Source: Leptospira wolffii serovar Khorat str. Khorat-H2 (GTDB lineage Bacteria; Spirochaetota; Leptospiria; Leptospirales; Leptospiraceae). From it: 64,000 nucleotides of DNA. Below, one piece after another: positions 46,701 to 54,349 of this stretch. Location: assembly GCF_000306115.2 (NCBI RefSeq), contig NZ_AKWX02000020.1, positions 434,001 through 498,000 of the forward strand, in the 5' to 3' direction. The position numbers and the translations under genes were made by a program. The notes below the pieces were generated by a model, which saw only the letters and a list, made by a program, of their open reading frames with translations, had not been told where the DNA came from and did no database searches. How positions within the stretch are numbered: the first letter of the stretch is position 1; every line of letters starts with the position of its first letter.

Positions 46701-46928
46701 TCCATTGCAAATAAGAAAATGGGCAAATACGACCAAGCCTTATCGGCAAGTCTGAAACTTTTGGAAGCGGACCCCAATAATATGTCCAACCTGGTCAATC
46801 TTTCCGATATCTATCGATTGATGGAGATGTACGATCGTGCGGAGGAGTATGCCCGTAAGATCCTACAAGAGGACCCCGGGAATGAGAACGCTCATAAATT
46901 GATCCGACTGATAGAGAGAGACCGTTGA
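43743..46928 (+). CDS. 7TM-HAMP-SpoIIE phosphatase with C-terminal TPRs (paralogue A)
   Basis: 1061 residues. Seven membrane helices (about 15-240) with an HHWDFNAYDASR stretch in a loop, an eighth helix (about 247-267), an extracytoplasmic domain (about 275-515), a ninth helix (519-537), HAMP (538-590), a coiled coil, and a PP2C/SpoIIE domain whose metal motifs are DLGGD (about 670), NGDAMGKSMQGAGG (about 695), GSDGRDD (about 826) and TDDLSLL (about 877). TPR repeats occupy about 915-1055. It should dephosphorylate a Ser/Thr-phosphorylated partner, typically an anti-sigma antagonist, in response to an outside signal. No anti-sigma gene is adjacent. Overlaps the next gene by 4 bases. Confidence 0.92.
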   Translation: MGFNPLSWDQVLFNYYSFGSLLVTLTTLFLGVFFLTLRNKTIATTYLGIGFIFLTVFETGYFLAAILYHPWAAYHRWLTGGFILPALASYTQFLLRFPGNSNQRIAKWVLIAEYSVWGISVALFIYLTGISEKIYHFTAHHWDFNAYDASRYLAIVIVLFSLVGFIIIPAWRVIVTKDKRRIALLMFTIGFLIAAIYPNISNFLSRDGVMERSTYITSNTIFFLTAFSFLVIAFINNSAERTTFMVKIVGITLFTICLIVQALVYISSQEKDAEYDSLRLVNIERVTENGVKSADIEYILKWDDNKDSMDLSGYDSKLDLDLKQSETDLQNVAIYEEIRNLDDQNFKPSLDSLLSKSHSYFGGYKRVIKDLVSSNSQLSSAELKALIVSNAEVWNKNAFVTTNKLEGLSEGSFCKDGRNLIKSLGSAENAFKEEIFSHWSEDCLWDGKKLEYRPLKSEILRYFRYFKPSETRHYRRSNDGLGHYVAFMKFDPKKSELSEVGFSYRVYREFMHPTAVKQTIILLSVLFVVLALFPLFFKNSLVDPLNSLLSGVEKVNKGDLDVVVPVKVRDEIGFLADSFNAMVSSIKQARRELQDYAENLEEKVRERTREVQEKMEEVQRLKVQQDGDYFLTSLLAKPLFYNANKSKLVSTDFIIRQKKQFEFRGKHSDLGGDICVTGNLRLGRPDSFKRYTVSMNGDAMGKSMQGAGGALVMGVVMNSILARSAANNRILEATPEQWLAEVYNEIHAVFKSFNGSMVISAALYLVEDETGKVWYFNAEHPYSVLYRDGKASFIEDGLTLRKLGLDSEFEFKVRSFQLKKGDVLILGSDGRDDVDLTPEETIRTINEDEMLFLRHVEHAKANLEDIEIEIRKTGELTDDLSLLKIEFQGEPKKDEIEDIFDDSDHIDKALNTDSVYEEARKMYKTGRLEEALELLKTGYLHDSANQKLNKLLGLLSFKGKDYSTAVEVLNNYLSSDPDLHEYWFYLSIANKKMGKYDQALSASLKLLEADPNNMSNLVNLSDIYRLMEMYDRAEEYARKILQEDPGNENAHKLIRLIERDR

Positions 46929-47851
46929 TCGGTCTCTCTTTCCGGAGAGAGGTTTTTTTTCGGATCGGATTCAGTCTTCTGGTCCTAACGTCTACCCTAT
47001 CCTTATCCGCTCAAAATCGCTCAAAAACTTCTAAGACCGCAGAGTCCGAATTCAATCTTCGCTTAAGGGGAGGGGATGTCCGGATCGTTATTCGGAACGA
47101 AACGGAAAATCCGGATTGGAATCGTTACGCATTTGAAAAAACGAAAGGACTAATCGATTCTTATGAGTCGTATCTGGGCTTTCCTTTTCACCAAGCTACC
47201 CTGCCGATTTACCGTTCTTTACCGGATTCGGAGAAAAATAAAATCCGTTTAGTTCTAAAAGAAGCCGTATTCTTAAACGGAACCAGGGCCGGAGGATATA
47301 ATAACGTTTCTGGAGACCTGGGAAAGGATATCGGAATATTCATGGAGGCAGGTCTGGTTCCCCAAGGATATCCCGCGTTATTATTGCACGAGCTAGGACA
47401 CTATTACTTTACGGAACCGACATGGTTAAGCGAAGGAATAGTATCCTTTCTTCCCTACCTATTGGCTAAGAAAGGAACTCTAAGACTGGATTCCGAAGAA
47501 TTGCTGTCGGTTCGGGAAGAATGGTCCTTGGAGGAAAAACTACCCAAAAAAGATCCTCCTTTGAGCCAAGACTTTCATCTTACTGACGCTTCTTTGGGGC
47601 CTTGGTACTATTCCAAGTGCGTCCGAACACAGTTCATTCTATACAAAGAACTAGGACCCGAAGGATATAAGAATTTCTTGAAGCAAGTTGCTGCTTCTTC
47701 CTCTCTCACCACTCAATCCGTTCTTCAATTACTGGGAAATATACAAAGAAAAGACTGGGCAAGGATATTGCAAGGTTGGGTGTTTCCCGGGCCGTATGCG
47801 GTTTATTCCGCCAATTCGTTTACCAAACCCCAAGATATCGAAAAATTATAA
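46925..47851 (+). CDS. Secreted HExxH metallopeptidase-like protein
   Basis: 308 residues from a TTG that overlaps the previous stop. A signal peptide (core about 11-28, LSAQ end) leads to a protein with HELGH at 155-159 and WLSEG with Glu170 ten residues later. This is the pattern of peptidase-MA-like proteins (HExxH followed by WLxEG), in which the Glu is the third zinc ligand. The residue composition otherwise lacks cysteines apart from one near 237. It lies between two SpoIIE paralogues and is coupled to the first, so it may process a ligand or partner in the envelope; that is inference. Confidence 0.78.
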   Translation: MIGLSFRREVFFRIGFSLLVLTSTLSLSAQNRSKTSKTAESEFNLRLRGGDVRIVIRNETENPDWNRYAFEKTKGLIDSYESYLGFPFHQATLPIYRSLPDSEKNKIRLVLKEAVFLNGTRAGGYNNVSGDLGKDIGIFMEAGLVPQGYPALLLHELGHYYFTEPTWLSEGIVSFLPYLLAKKGTLRLDSEELLSVREEWSLEEKLPKKDPPLSQDFHLTDASLGPWYYSKCVRTQFILYKELGPEGYKNFLKQVAASSSLTTQSVLQLLGNIQRKDWARILQGWVFPGPYAVYSANSFTKPQDIEKL

Positions 47852-48081
47852 TTTCTTTCCCGATCCGAAAGCTTCGATTTTAGGAATTTGGAGAAGAATA
47901 CTTAATATCGCATCCGTTATGAATAGGCTTTGCAGAGCGAATTTCGTTTTTAGTTTGATTAGAATCGTTCCTGGATCAATATAATCCATTTATAAGAGGG
48001 GTTTTGGCGATTTAGGACGGTTTTCCTGTATAGGATTTATAACCAGACTTAAGTTAAAACTCTCCCTCCTTTTAGAAGCTT

Positions 48082-51000
48082 ATGGAAATATTCTCGGTAC
48101 TTAAGAGCGACATTCTTCTGAATTATTACTCCTTCGGGAGTCTTTTGGCGGTCCTCGCCTTTCTATTTACCTCTTTATTCTTCCTGTTTTTGAGGGAGAA
48201 GTCCTCGAGTACTATGCATTTGGCTCTCGGTTCCTTATTCTTTGCCTTTTTTTGCACCGGATATTTCTTTGCCGCATTCTTTTACCATCCCAATGCCGCC
48301 TATCATAGATGGCTTACCGTAGGATTCATACTTCCTGCTCTGATGCACTTGGGGCAATTCATGTCCCGTTATCCCCAAAACGCCCATCCTAAATTGAATC
48401 GGAATCTATTGATCGGACAATATTCGGTGATGGCGATCGGGGTTTCCTATTTTTTCTACGTAACGTATAACGCTCCCAAAAAATACCATTTTACCGCTCA
48501 CCATTGGGACTTCAACGCCGAGGATGCTTCTCGAAAGATCGCGATCCTGATCGGACTCTTTGTGTTAGTTTCCTTTCTGATCATTCCGATTTGGAGAATG
48601 ATCAAGACTAGCGGCAGGGTGCGATTCGCTATCGGCGGATTTATGAGCGCTCTATTGGCCGGAGGAGTCGTACCCGCGCTTACCAATATTCTAAGTAGAG
48701 ACGGATATATCGAAAGATCCACCTACCTCACTTCCATCGTTCTCTTGATGACTTTGGGACTTTTCCTGATCCTCGTGATTTTTTTAAATTTCAGCGAAGA
48801 AAAAACCACCTTTATGGTGAAGATCGTAGGGATCACTTTCGTGACTTTGATGCTCATCATGCAGGCTCTCGTATTTATTTCGAATCAGGACAAGGAAGCG
48901 GAGTACGATACTAAAGCCATCGTAAATATGGCGAGAGTTCTGGAAGGTGGAAGATCGACTCCGGAAATGGAATATATCGTCCAGTGGGAAGGCGACTCTA
49001 AACCGGTGGACTATTCCCGTTATAGCAACCAACACGATCTTCGACTTCCTCAACTGGAAATAGACTTTAAGAATACGATCTTGTTCGAGCGAATCAAACT
49101 CCTGGAAGAAAACGATTTTAGAAATTCTTTAAAAAAGCTTCTGAAGGATACTCACGAATATTTCAGCGGATACCGTGCTACCATACTGAAATTCTTGGAA
49201 TCCAATCCCAACCTCGAAGGGAAAGAGCTAAAGACTAAGTTATTCGAATCCCTCAATTCTTTGAACACAAGCGTGTTCGTAACTTCCAATAAACTGGATT
49301 ATATCTTTCCTAAGGACTTCTGCTTGGACGGGCGGAAGTTTCTAAAGAGTGCGGATAAGGGTGTGGCGGCCTTTAGGGACCATCTACTCGCTCGTTGGAA
49401 AGAAAAAGACGGCAATTGCACTCTAAACGATAAGGACCTTTTGATCGGAGATTTGAAGGCGGAGATTCTTCTGTATTTCCGTCCCTTTCAGCCCGCATTG
49501 TATCGCCATTATCGCAAGAGCCTGGATGAGCATCGCCATTTTGTGACCTATATCCATTACGACGTCAAAAAGGACCTGGTAAGTGAGGTGGGATATTCTT
49601 ATAGAAAATACAGGGAGTTCATGCACCCGACTGCGGCAAAGCAGACCATGATCTTGGGAATCGTGCTTATCGTCATATTCTTCGTATTTCCTCTATTCTT
49701 CCGACAAAGCTTGGTCTCTCCTCTGAATCGTCTTTTATCCGGAATGGAGAAGGTGAATCAAGGCGCCTTGGATGTGGAAGTTCAGGTGGACCTGAAGGAC
49801 GAGATCGGATTCTTATCCGATTCGTTCAATAGCATGGTGACTTCGATTCGTCAGGCCAGGGGAGAATTGCAGGAATACGCGGAAAACTTGGCTACGAAGG
49901 TTCGGGATAGAACTACCGAACTCTCCGAAAAAATCGAGGAACTCCAAAGATTGAAAGTGCAGCAAGACGGGGATTATTTCCTAACTTCTCTTCTTGCGAA
50001 ACCGCTTTTTTATAACGCGAATAAGTCCTCCAAGGTGGGGACCCAATTCATTCTCCACCAGAAAAAGAAATTCGAGTTCAAAGGAAAGCATGCCGATCTT
50101 GGTGGCGACCTTTGTGTTACCGGAAATCTCCGTTTAGGAAAACCCGACGATTACCAACGCTATACGTTTGCGATGAACGGAGACGCTATGGGAAAATCCA
50201 TGCAAGGTGCGGGAGGCTCTCTCGTGATGGGGGTGGTCATCAATTCTATTTTGGCCCGCTCCGCGGCAAACGACCGTGTACTGGATTCCAGTCCTTCGGA
50301 ATGGCTTACGGAAATATACGATGAAATGCAATCCGTCTTCAAATCCTTCAACGGATCGATGGTAATTTCCGGAACCTTCTTACTTGTAGAAGACGAGAGC
50401 GGAAAGGTTTGGTATTTCAACGCGGAACACCCGTATTCCGTCATTTACAGAGACGGAAGGGCCGGTTTCTTGGAAACAGGACTGACTCTCAGAAAGATAG
50501 GATTGGATTCCGAATACGAATTTAAAGTACACCAAACTAGATTGGAACCGGGAGACGTTCTGATTATCGGCTCGGACGGAAAGGACGATTTGGATCTGAC
50601 TCCGGAGAAAGAGATTCGCACGATCAACGAAGACGAGATGCTTTTCCTTCAGTTGGTCGAAAAAGGTAAAGGCGATCTGATCGGAATCGAAGAAGAGATA
50701 CTCAAAGTAGGAGAACTGACCGACGACTTGTCCTTACTTCGTGTGGAATACATGCCGATCTCTTCTCCTAAGACAGAGGACAAACTAACGGATCCTCTGG
50801 ATTGGAAGTTCATATATAAGAAGGCGAAGGAAGATTATGTAGGAGGCAGATTGAGCCAGGCGCTCAACGCCTTGGAAGGTCTCTACGAATCCGATCCTCA
50901 AAACACCAAAGTCACCAAGTTGCTTGGTTTGTTGAGCTTTAAAGGAAAGAATTACTCCAAAGCCGTAGAAGTACTGAATCATTATTTGGGAAGCGATCCC

Positions 51001-51264
51001 GATTTGGTGGAGTACTGGTACTATCTATCTTTGGCGAATCGCAGGATAGGAAGGATGGACGAGGCGATTCTCGCGGCGAAACGTATGCAAGAGCTCCAAC
51101 CGGATAATCCTCTAAACCTGGTCAATCTTTCGGATTTATATAGGCAGACGGAGCAATTCGAAGAAGCCTTGGAATACGCTCATATGGCGTTGGCCCTAGA
51201 TCCGGAAAATGAAAACGCTCAAAAGCTGGTCCGATTGATCCGTAGAGACAGCCAAAATTCCTGA
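48082..51264 (+). CDS. 7TM-HAMP-SpoIIE phosphatase with C-terminal TPRs (paralogue B)
   Basis: 1060 residues with the same architecture as the protein encoded 1.1 kb upstream: seven N-terminal helices with HHWDFNAEDASR, extracytoplasmic domain (about 270-515), helix (about 522-540), HAMP (about 541-593), coiled coil, SpoIIE domain with DLGGD, NGDAMGKSMQGAGG (about 697), GSDGKDD and TDDLSLL, and TPRs (about 910-1055). The catalytic and TPR parts are nearly identical in motif spacing, while the extracytoplasmic segment differs more, which suggests different signals feeding the same or parallel targets. It has its own 230-base upstream gap and converges on dcd. Confidence 0.92.
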   Translation: MEIFSVLKSDILLNYYSFGSLLAVLAFLFTSLFFLFLREKSSSTMHLALGSLFFAFFCTGYFFAAFFYHPNAAYHRWLTVGFILPALMHLGQFMSRYPQNAHPKLNRNLLIGQYSVMAIGVSYFFYVTYNAPKKYHFTAHHWDFNAEDASRKIAILIGLFVLVSFLIIPIWRMIKTSGRVRFAIGGFMSALLAGGVVPALTNILSRDGYIERSTYLTSIVLLMTLGLFLILVIFLNFSEEKTTFMVKIVGITFVTLMLIMQALVFISNQDKEAEYDTKAIVNMARVLEGGRSTPEMEYIVQWEGDSKPVDYSRYSNQHDLRLPQLEIDFKNTILFERIKLLEENDFRNSLKKLLKDTHEYFSGYRATILKFLESNPNLEGKELKTKLFESLNSLNTSVFVTSNKLDYIFPKDFCLDGRKFLKSADKGVAAFRDHLLARWKEKDGNCTLNDKDLLIGDLKAEILLYFRPFQPALYRHYRKSLDEHRHFVTYIHYDVKKDLVSEVGYSYRKYREFMHPTAAKQTMILGIVLIVIFFVFPLFFRQSLVSPLNRLLSGMEKVNQGALDVEVQVDLKDEIGFLSDSFNSMVTSIRQARGELQEYAENLATKVRDRTTELSEKIEELQRLKVQQDGDYFLTSLLAKPLFYNANKSSKVGTQFILHQKKKFEFKGKHADLGGDLCVTGNLRLGKPDDYQRYTFAMNGDAMGKSMQGAGGSLVMGVVINSILARSAANDRVLDSSPSEWLTEIYDEMQSVFKSFNGSMVISGTFLLVEDESGKVWYFNAEHPYSVIYRDGRAGFLETGLTLRKIGLDSEYEFKVHQTRLEPGDVLIIGSDGKDDLDLTPEKEIRTINEDEMLFLQLVEKGKGDLIGIEEEILKVGELTDDLSLLRVEYMPISSPKTEDKLTDPLDWKFIYKKAKEDYVGGRLSQALNALEGLYESDPQNTKVTKLLGLLSFKGKNYSKAVEVLNHYLGSDPDLVEYWYYLSLANRRIGRMDEAILAAKRMQELQPDNPLNLVNLSDLYRQTEQFEEALEYAHMALALDPENENAQKLVRLIRRDSQNS

Positions 51265-51283
51265 TCGGAAAGATCAGTATTTT
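51261..51283. terminator. Weak hairpin between convergent SpoIIE-B and dcd
   Basis: CTGATC (51261-51266) pairs with GATCAG (51272-51277) over a 5-base loop, followed by TATTTT. It overlaps both stop codons. Confidence 0.35.
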
Positions 51284-51804
51284 CCGTTCTCGAAATCCTT
51301 ATAAAGCATAGAGGTTTGGATTCCTTTATTGCCTTGGTATTTACCGGATTTGTATTCCGTGATCTCGCCTTCTACGGTGTGATAAAAAATCTGGCAGATC
51401 TCCACATTCGGATAAATGATCAAAGGTTGGATTACGGAAATCTCCAAAGTCCAGAACCCTTTAAAGCCTACGTCTCCGAATCCCGCAGTCACGTGGACAT
51501 ACATTCCCAATCTGCCTATCGAGGAACGACCTTCCAGCATCGGGACCAGGTTATGCGTTTCGGTATATTCCAAGGTTCTTCCTAAGTACAGAACTCCCGG
51601 TTCCAGTTTCAGTCCGGTATCCGGGATGATTAAGGTTTCGGAAGGATTGGGTTTACGCATATCCAAAGGAGAATCCGTATAGCGTACGAGTTCATTATAC
51701 AAACGCAAGTTATACGAGTTCGGATTCAATCTGCTATCGGAGTAAGGATCGATTAGGATATCCTTTTCCAGTCTTTTCTTAATTTCCTTACCCGTTAGAA
51801 TCAT
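51274..51804 (-). CDS. dcd: dCTP deaminase
   Basis: 176 residues. Makes dUTP from dCTP for thymidylate synthesis. The trimer-interface motif LEGRSSIGRLGM and the catalytic region AGFGDVGFKGFWTLEI are present; Glu of TLEI is the general base. The more usual PGF is VGF here, and IGR replaces the common LAR. Whether it is also a dUTPase (bifunctional DCD-DUT) cannot be told by eye. Converges with paralogue B. Confidence 0.92.
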   Translation of the reverse strand: MILTGKEIKKRLEKDILIDPYSDSRLNPNSYNLRLYNELVRYTDSPLDMRKPNPSETLIIPDTGLKLEPGVLYLGRTLEYTETHNLVPMLEGRSSIGRLGMYVHVTAGFGDVGFKGFWTLEISVIQPLIIYPNVEICQIFYHTVEGEITEYKSGKYQGNKGIQTSMLYKDFENGKY

Positions 51805-51873
51805 TTTCGTTCCCGCTTGGCGTTTTTTCCTATTTTTCTCCCGGGCCGAACTCTCGCCACTTTTTTGGTGGGA

Positions 51874-52647
51874 TTACTTTCCTTTAAATTGTGGTTTTCG
51901 TTTTTCCCGAAACGCAGCCAAGGCCTCTAGACGATCTTCCGTATTTAAAGTCCGGTTATAATGCTTCCTTTCAATTTTCAGGGCCGAGCCTATTTCCTTT
52001 CCTAGTCCTTCCCGAATTGCCGCCTTAGCTAGTTTTAGGGAAATCGGAGCTTTTTCAGAGAGGGTTGCCGCAAGTCTTTTAGCGGCCATAAAAGCCGAGT
52101 CGTGCCAGACGGAATTTGCCAACTGGAGTCGGAGTGCGGTATCCGCATCTATAACTGCAGCGGTAAGAATCAGTTCTAATGCCTTGGTGGTTCCGATTCT
52201 TCTAGGTAATCTTTGGGTTCCACCTGCCCCGGGAATAATACCCAATCCGGTTTCCGTGAGGCCTACCTTAGCGTTACTATTCATAAGGATAAAATCACAG
52301 GAGAGAGCTAATTCCAAGCCTCCGCCGTAAGCGTCGCCGTCCAATGCGGCGATCGTAGGAATCGGAAGAGATTCTATTTCTTGGAAACATTTTCCGACGT
52401 CATCCAGGAATCGATGCACTTCCTTTTCCGACATCTCGGCTCTTTCCTTTAGATCGGCACCTGCACAAAAGACGGAACCTTCTCCTTGAATGATTAAGAC
52501 TCTCGTTTTCTGGTCGGATTTTATTTTCTCAATATGCGACATAAGATTTAATAGCAAATCTCTGGAGATCGCATTTCGTTTTTCAGGTCGATTTAAGGTA
52601 ATTATACTCGTATAATCTTCGATGGAATATAAAACAGTTTCGCTCAT
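51874..52647 (-). CDS. Enoyl-CoA hydratase/isomerase family protein
   Basis: 257 residues from the ATG at 52647, which has AAGGA 6 bases upstream; a longer in-frame start lacks a site. The crotonase fold shows RPEKRNAIS, the oxyanion-hole motif GEGSVFCAGADLKE, DGDAYGGGLELALSCD, and ETGLGIIPGAGGTQRLPR. It hydrates an unsaturated acyl-CoA in beta-oxidation or branched-chain catabolism. The leader carries a terminator-like hairpin. Methylglutaconyl-CoA hydratase is one possible identity. Confidence 0.9.
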   Translation of the reverse strand: MSETVLYSIEDYTSIITLNRPEKRNAISRDLLLNLMSHIEKIKSDQKTRVLIIQGEGSVFCAGADLKERAEMSEKEVHRFLDDVGKCFQEIESLPIPTIAALDGDAYGGGLELALSCDFILMNSNAKVGLTETGLGIIPGAGGTQRLPRRIGTTKALELILTAAVIDADTALRLQLANSVWHDSAFMAAKRLAATLSEKAPISLKLAKAAIREGLGKEIGSALKIERKHYNRTLNTEDRLEALAAFREKRKPQFKGK

Positions 52648-52660
52648 TCGTTTCCTTCCG

Positions 52661-52690
52661 AAAAAACTTTCCTCGAGGGAAGGTTTTTTT
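52661..52690 (-). terminator. Terminator-like hairpin in the leader of the enoyl-CoA hydratase gene
   Basis: CTTTCCT (52667-52673) pairs with GGGAAGG (52677-52683), including two wobbles, over a 3-base loop. Runs of six A and seven T flank it, so on either strand a U-run follows the stem. On the minus strand it lies 13 bases before the ATG, in an attenuator-like position; on the plus strand it would block transcripts entering the IPT gene. Confidence 0.5.
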
Positions 52691-52772
52691 CCGATAATAG
52701 GGTAGGTTGGTCGGTTTTTTGGAATCGGCAAGCAAAAGCGCGAACTGAGAACGGTTCTAGTTTGGGGAAAAA

Positions 52773-53501
52773 ATGCATTCTTTGGGCAGAGCAATCCTTC
52801 TAATTTCTTTTTTAGCCGTCGTGGGACTTTCTTGTTCTGATAGCAAAAATACGGATCTAGCGACTCAGCTGGGGATAGGAGATCCTGTGATAACGGAAAT
52901 CGATCCTCCTTCCGGTGCGCCTCCGATCGGAGCGACTCCGGGAACTTCCGTGACTATCAAGGGAAGATTATTCACACCGGATGTGAATCTCACCAAGGTT
53001 ACATTCAACGGAGTAGCTGCGACAGTGCTTACCGCCACTTCTACGGAAATCACCACTACGGTTCCGGCCGGAGCCTCGACAGGAACCTTATTCGTAAGCA
53101 AGGGAGGAGCGGTGTATTGCGATCCGGATAACGGTAGCGCTGCCTCGAACTGTTATGGAAGAAAATTCTACATAGATTGTTATAAATCTTTTAATAACCA
53201 ATATGGAGACGAGTTCGGAGTGAGTTATCCGAACTCAAAGACTTTCCAAATAACCGGCCAGACGGGAACCAAAGCTCTGAGAATCGATTTAAATCCGGAC
53301 GGTCCGACGAATGTCAAGATCGCTTGTGATACCTTATTGATTTATACTTTGTTCTCCAAGACCTGTTCTCAAACGAGTGTGGGAACTTTTACGGATACAA
53401 GCACTTGGGTATACCAGCCTACTTTATCATTTCCCAGCTATTATACGGTCCAAATGTTCGTTACTGCGGGCCAAGGGAATTGCGAAATCTCCTTTCCATA
53501 G
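52773..53501 (+). CDS. IPT/TIG-domain lipoprotein
   Basis: 242 residues. Signal with VGLSC (Cys21) lipobox. An IPT/TIG immunoglobulin-like domain (about 38-115) reads ITEIDPPSGAPPIG, GTSVTIKGRLF and VTFNGVAATVLTATSTEITTTVPAGAS. The C-terminal half holds six Cys likely in disulfides. IPT domains occur in surface binding proteins. It is divergent from the enoyl-CoA hydratase gene. Confidence 0.85.
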   Translation: MHSLGRAILLISFLAVVGLSCSDSKNTDLATQLGIGDPVITEIDPPSGAPPIGATPGTSVTIKGRLFTPDVNLTKVTFNGVAATVLTATSTEITTTVPAGASTGTLFVSKGGAVYCDPDNGSAASNCYGRKFYIDCYKSFNNQYGDEFGVSYPNSKTFQITGQTGTKALRIDLNPDGPTNVKIACDTLLIYTLFSKTCSQTSVGTFTDTSTWVYQPTLSFPSYYTVQMFVTAGQGNCEISFP

Positions 53502-53568
53502 GAATATACCGGAAAAAATACTTGGTTTCTTAGAACGTTTGGTTTAAGATTCGGAGAGGAGGACAGAT

Positions 53569-53769
53569 ATGAGTACTATCGCCGCGATCCAGCTCGGGTT
53601 ACCCGAAAGAGCCTCTTCGGATCCTCGTAAAATGCCTAGGGTAGAAGGGATTCCTACCAAGCCTTATGAAAATAAGCAGGCGGACACTTCCGATAAAAAA
53701 TCTATGGATTCCGATTATGCCGGAGAAATATACAAGGTTAAAGGCGCCTTTGTAGATAAACTTTCTTAA
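53569..53769 (+). CDS. Small hydrophilic protein of unknown function
   Basis: 66 residues with a very good GAGGAGG ribosome-binding sequence 6 bases before the ATG and a perfect terminator 25 bases after the stop, which argues for a real gene. The chain is charged, with no signal or membrane segment: an N-terminal STIAAIQLGLPERASS and a C-terminal DSDYAGEIYKVKGAFVDKLS. No Cys. It is unrecognised and possibly a small regulator or flagellar/spirochete-specific factor, but nothing shows this. Confidence 0.65.
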   Translation: MSTIAAIQLGLPERASSDPRKMPRVEGIPTKPYENKQADTSDKKSMDSDYAGEIYKVKGAFVDKLS

Positions 53770-53794
53770 GCCAGGGCAAAAACCCCGAATCAAC

Positions 53795-53824
53795 AAAAAA
53801 GCCCTCGAAGTTTCGAGGGCTTTT
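53795..53824. terminator. Bidirectional intrinsic terminator
   Basis: GCCCTCGAA (53801-53809) pairs perfectly with TTCGAGGGC (53812-53820), preceded by six A and followed by TTTT. It ends the small-protein gene and the convergent VOC gene. Confidence 0.93.
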
Positions 53825-53850
53825 CATTTTCTAAAGCAGTAAAGAATTGC

Positions 53851-54225
53851 TTATCTGCTTTCTTTATAATTGATTTCGAGAATGTTTCCGGAGGGGTCCA
53901 AGAAATGTAGGAACTCTCCGCCGTCTCTTGCTTCCGGGCCGCGAACGATTTGCACTGCCTTGGATTCCAATTCAACGATTGCTTCCGTAAAATCGTCCAC
54001 GTCCAGAACGAAGCTAAGAACGGGAGATTTTGCTTCGGAAAGAGCTCCTTTTACCCCGTTGGTATTGAGGAGTTTCAAATTCACGGAATCCAGTCCGATG
54101 ATGGCGAAATCCCCACCCTTTTCTTCCACTGGTTCGAAATCAAAGAGTTCGGAATAAAACTTAACAGAGGCGCTTAGGTCCCCGGTTGGTATTACGATAT
54201 AGTCGATTCCTTCTACGATGATCAT
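53851..54225 (-). CDS. VOC-family (glyoxalase/dioxygenase fold) protein
   Basis: 124 residues, a single VOC domain: YIVIPTGDLSASVKFYSELFDFE at the start and FLHFLDPSGNILEINYKE at the end give two beta-alpha-beta modules. Metal ligands are not certain: a Glu in the last motif is typical. Function of such small VOC proteins ranges from glyoxalase to antibiotic binding. It has a fair promoter and its own terminator. Confidence 0.85.
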   Translation of the reverse strand: MIIVEGIDYIVIPTGDLSASVKFYSELFDFEPVEEKGGDFAIIGLDSVNLKLLNTNGVKGALSEAKSPVLSFVLDVDDFTEAIVELESKAVQIVRGPEARDGGEFLHFLDPSGNILEINYKESR

Positions 54226-54254
54226 GGAGGCGGATCCTGTTTTCCTTTTTCGTC

Positions 54255-54282
54255 ATTATGAGAGGAAAACCGGGCTTGTCTA
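54255..54282 (-). promoter_or_regulatory. Sigma70-type promoter of the VOC gene
   Basis: On the minus strand TAGACA (54277-54282) and CATAAT (54255-54260), each 5/6, are 16 bases apart, about 30 bases upstream of the ATG. Confidence 0.5.
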
Positions 54283-54349
54283 TCGGAAAACAAAAAGGGG
54301 TCCGTTTTTCAGTCCCTAGGGCCGTTTCCGACTCGTTTATGTTCATCCA

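Noticed and set aside
47852..48081. Possible gene in the gap before SpoIIE paralogue B
   Set aside because: Only short frames, no ribosome-binding site paired with a frame; probably leader and promoter of paralogue B.
43743..51264. Recent tandem duplication by a mobile element
   Set aside because: The two SpoIIE genes differ throughout and no inverted or direct terminal repeats or transposase are seen; an old duplication fits better.
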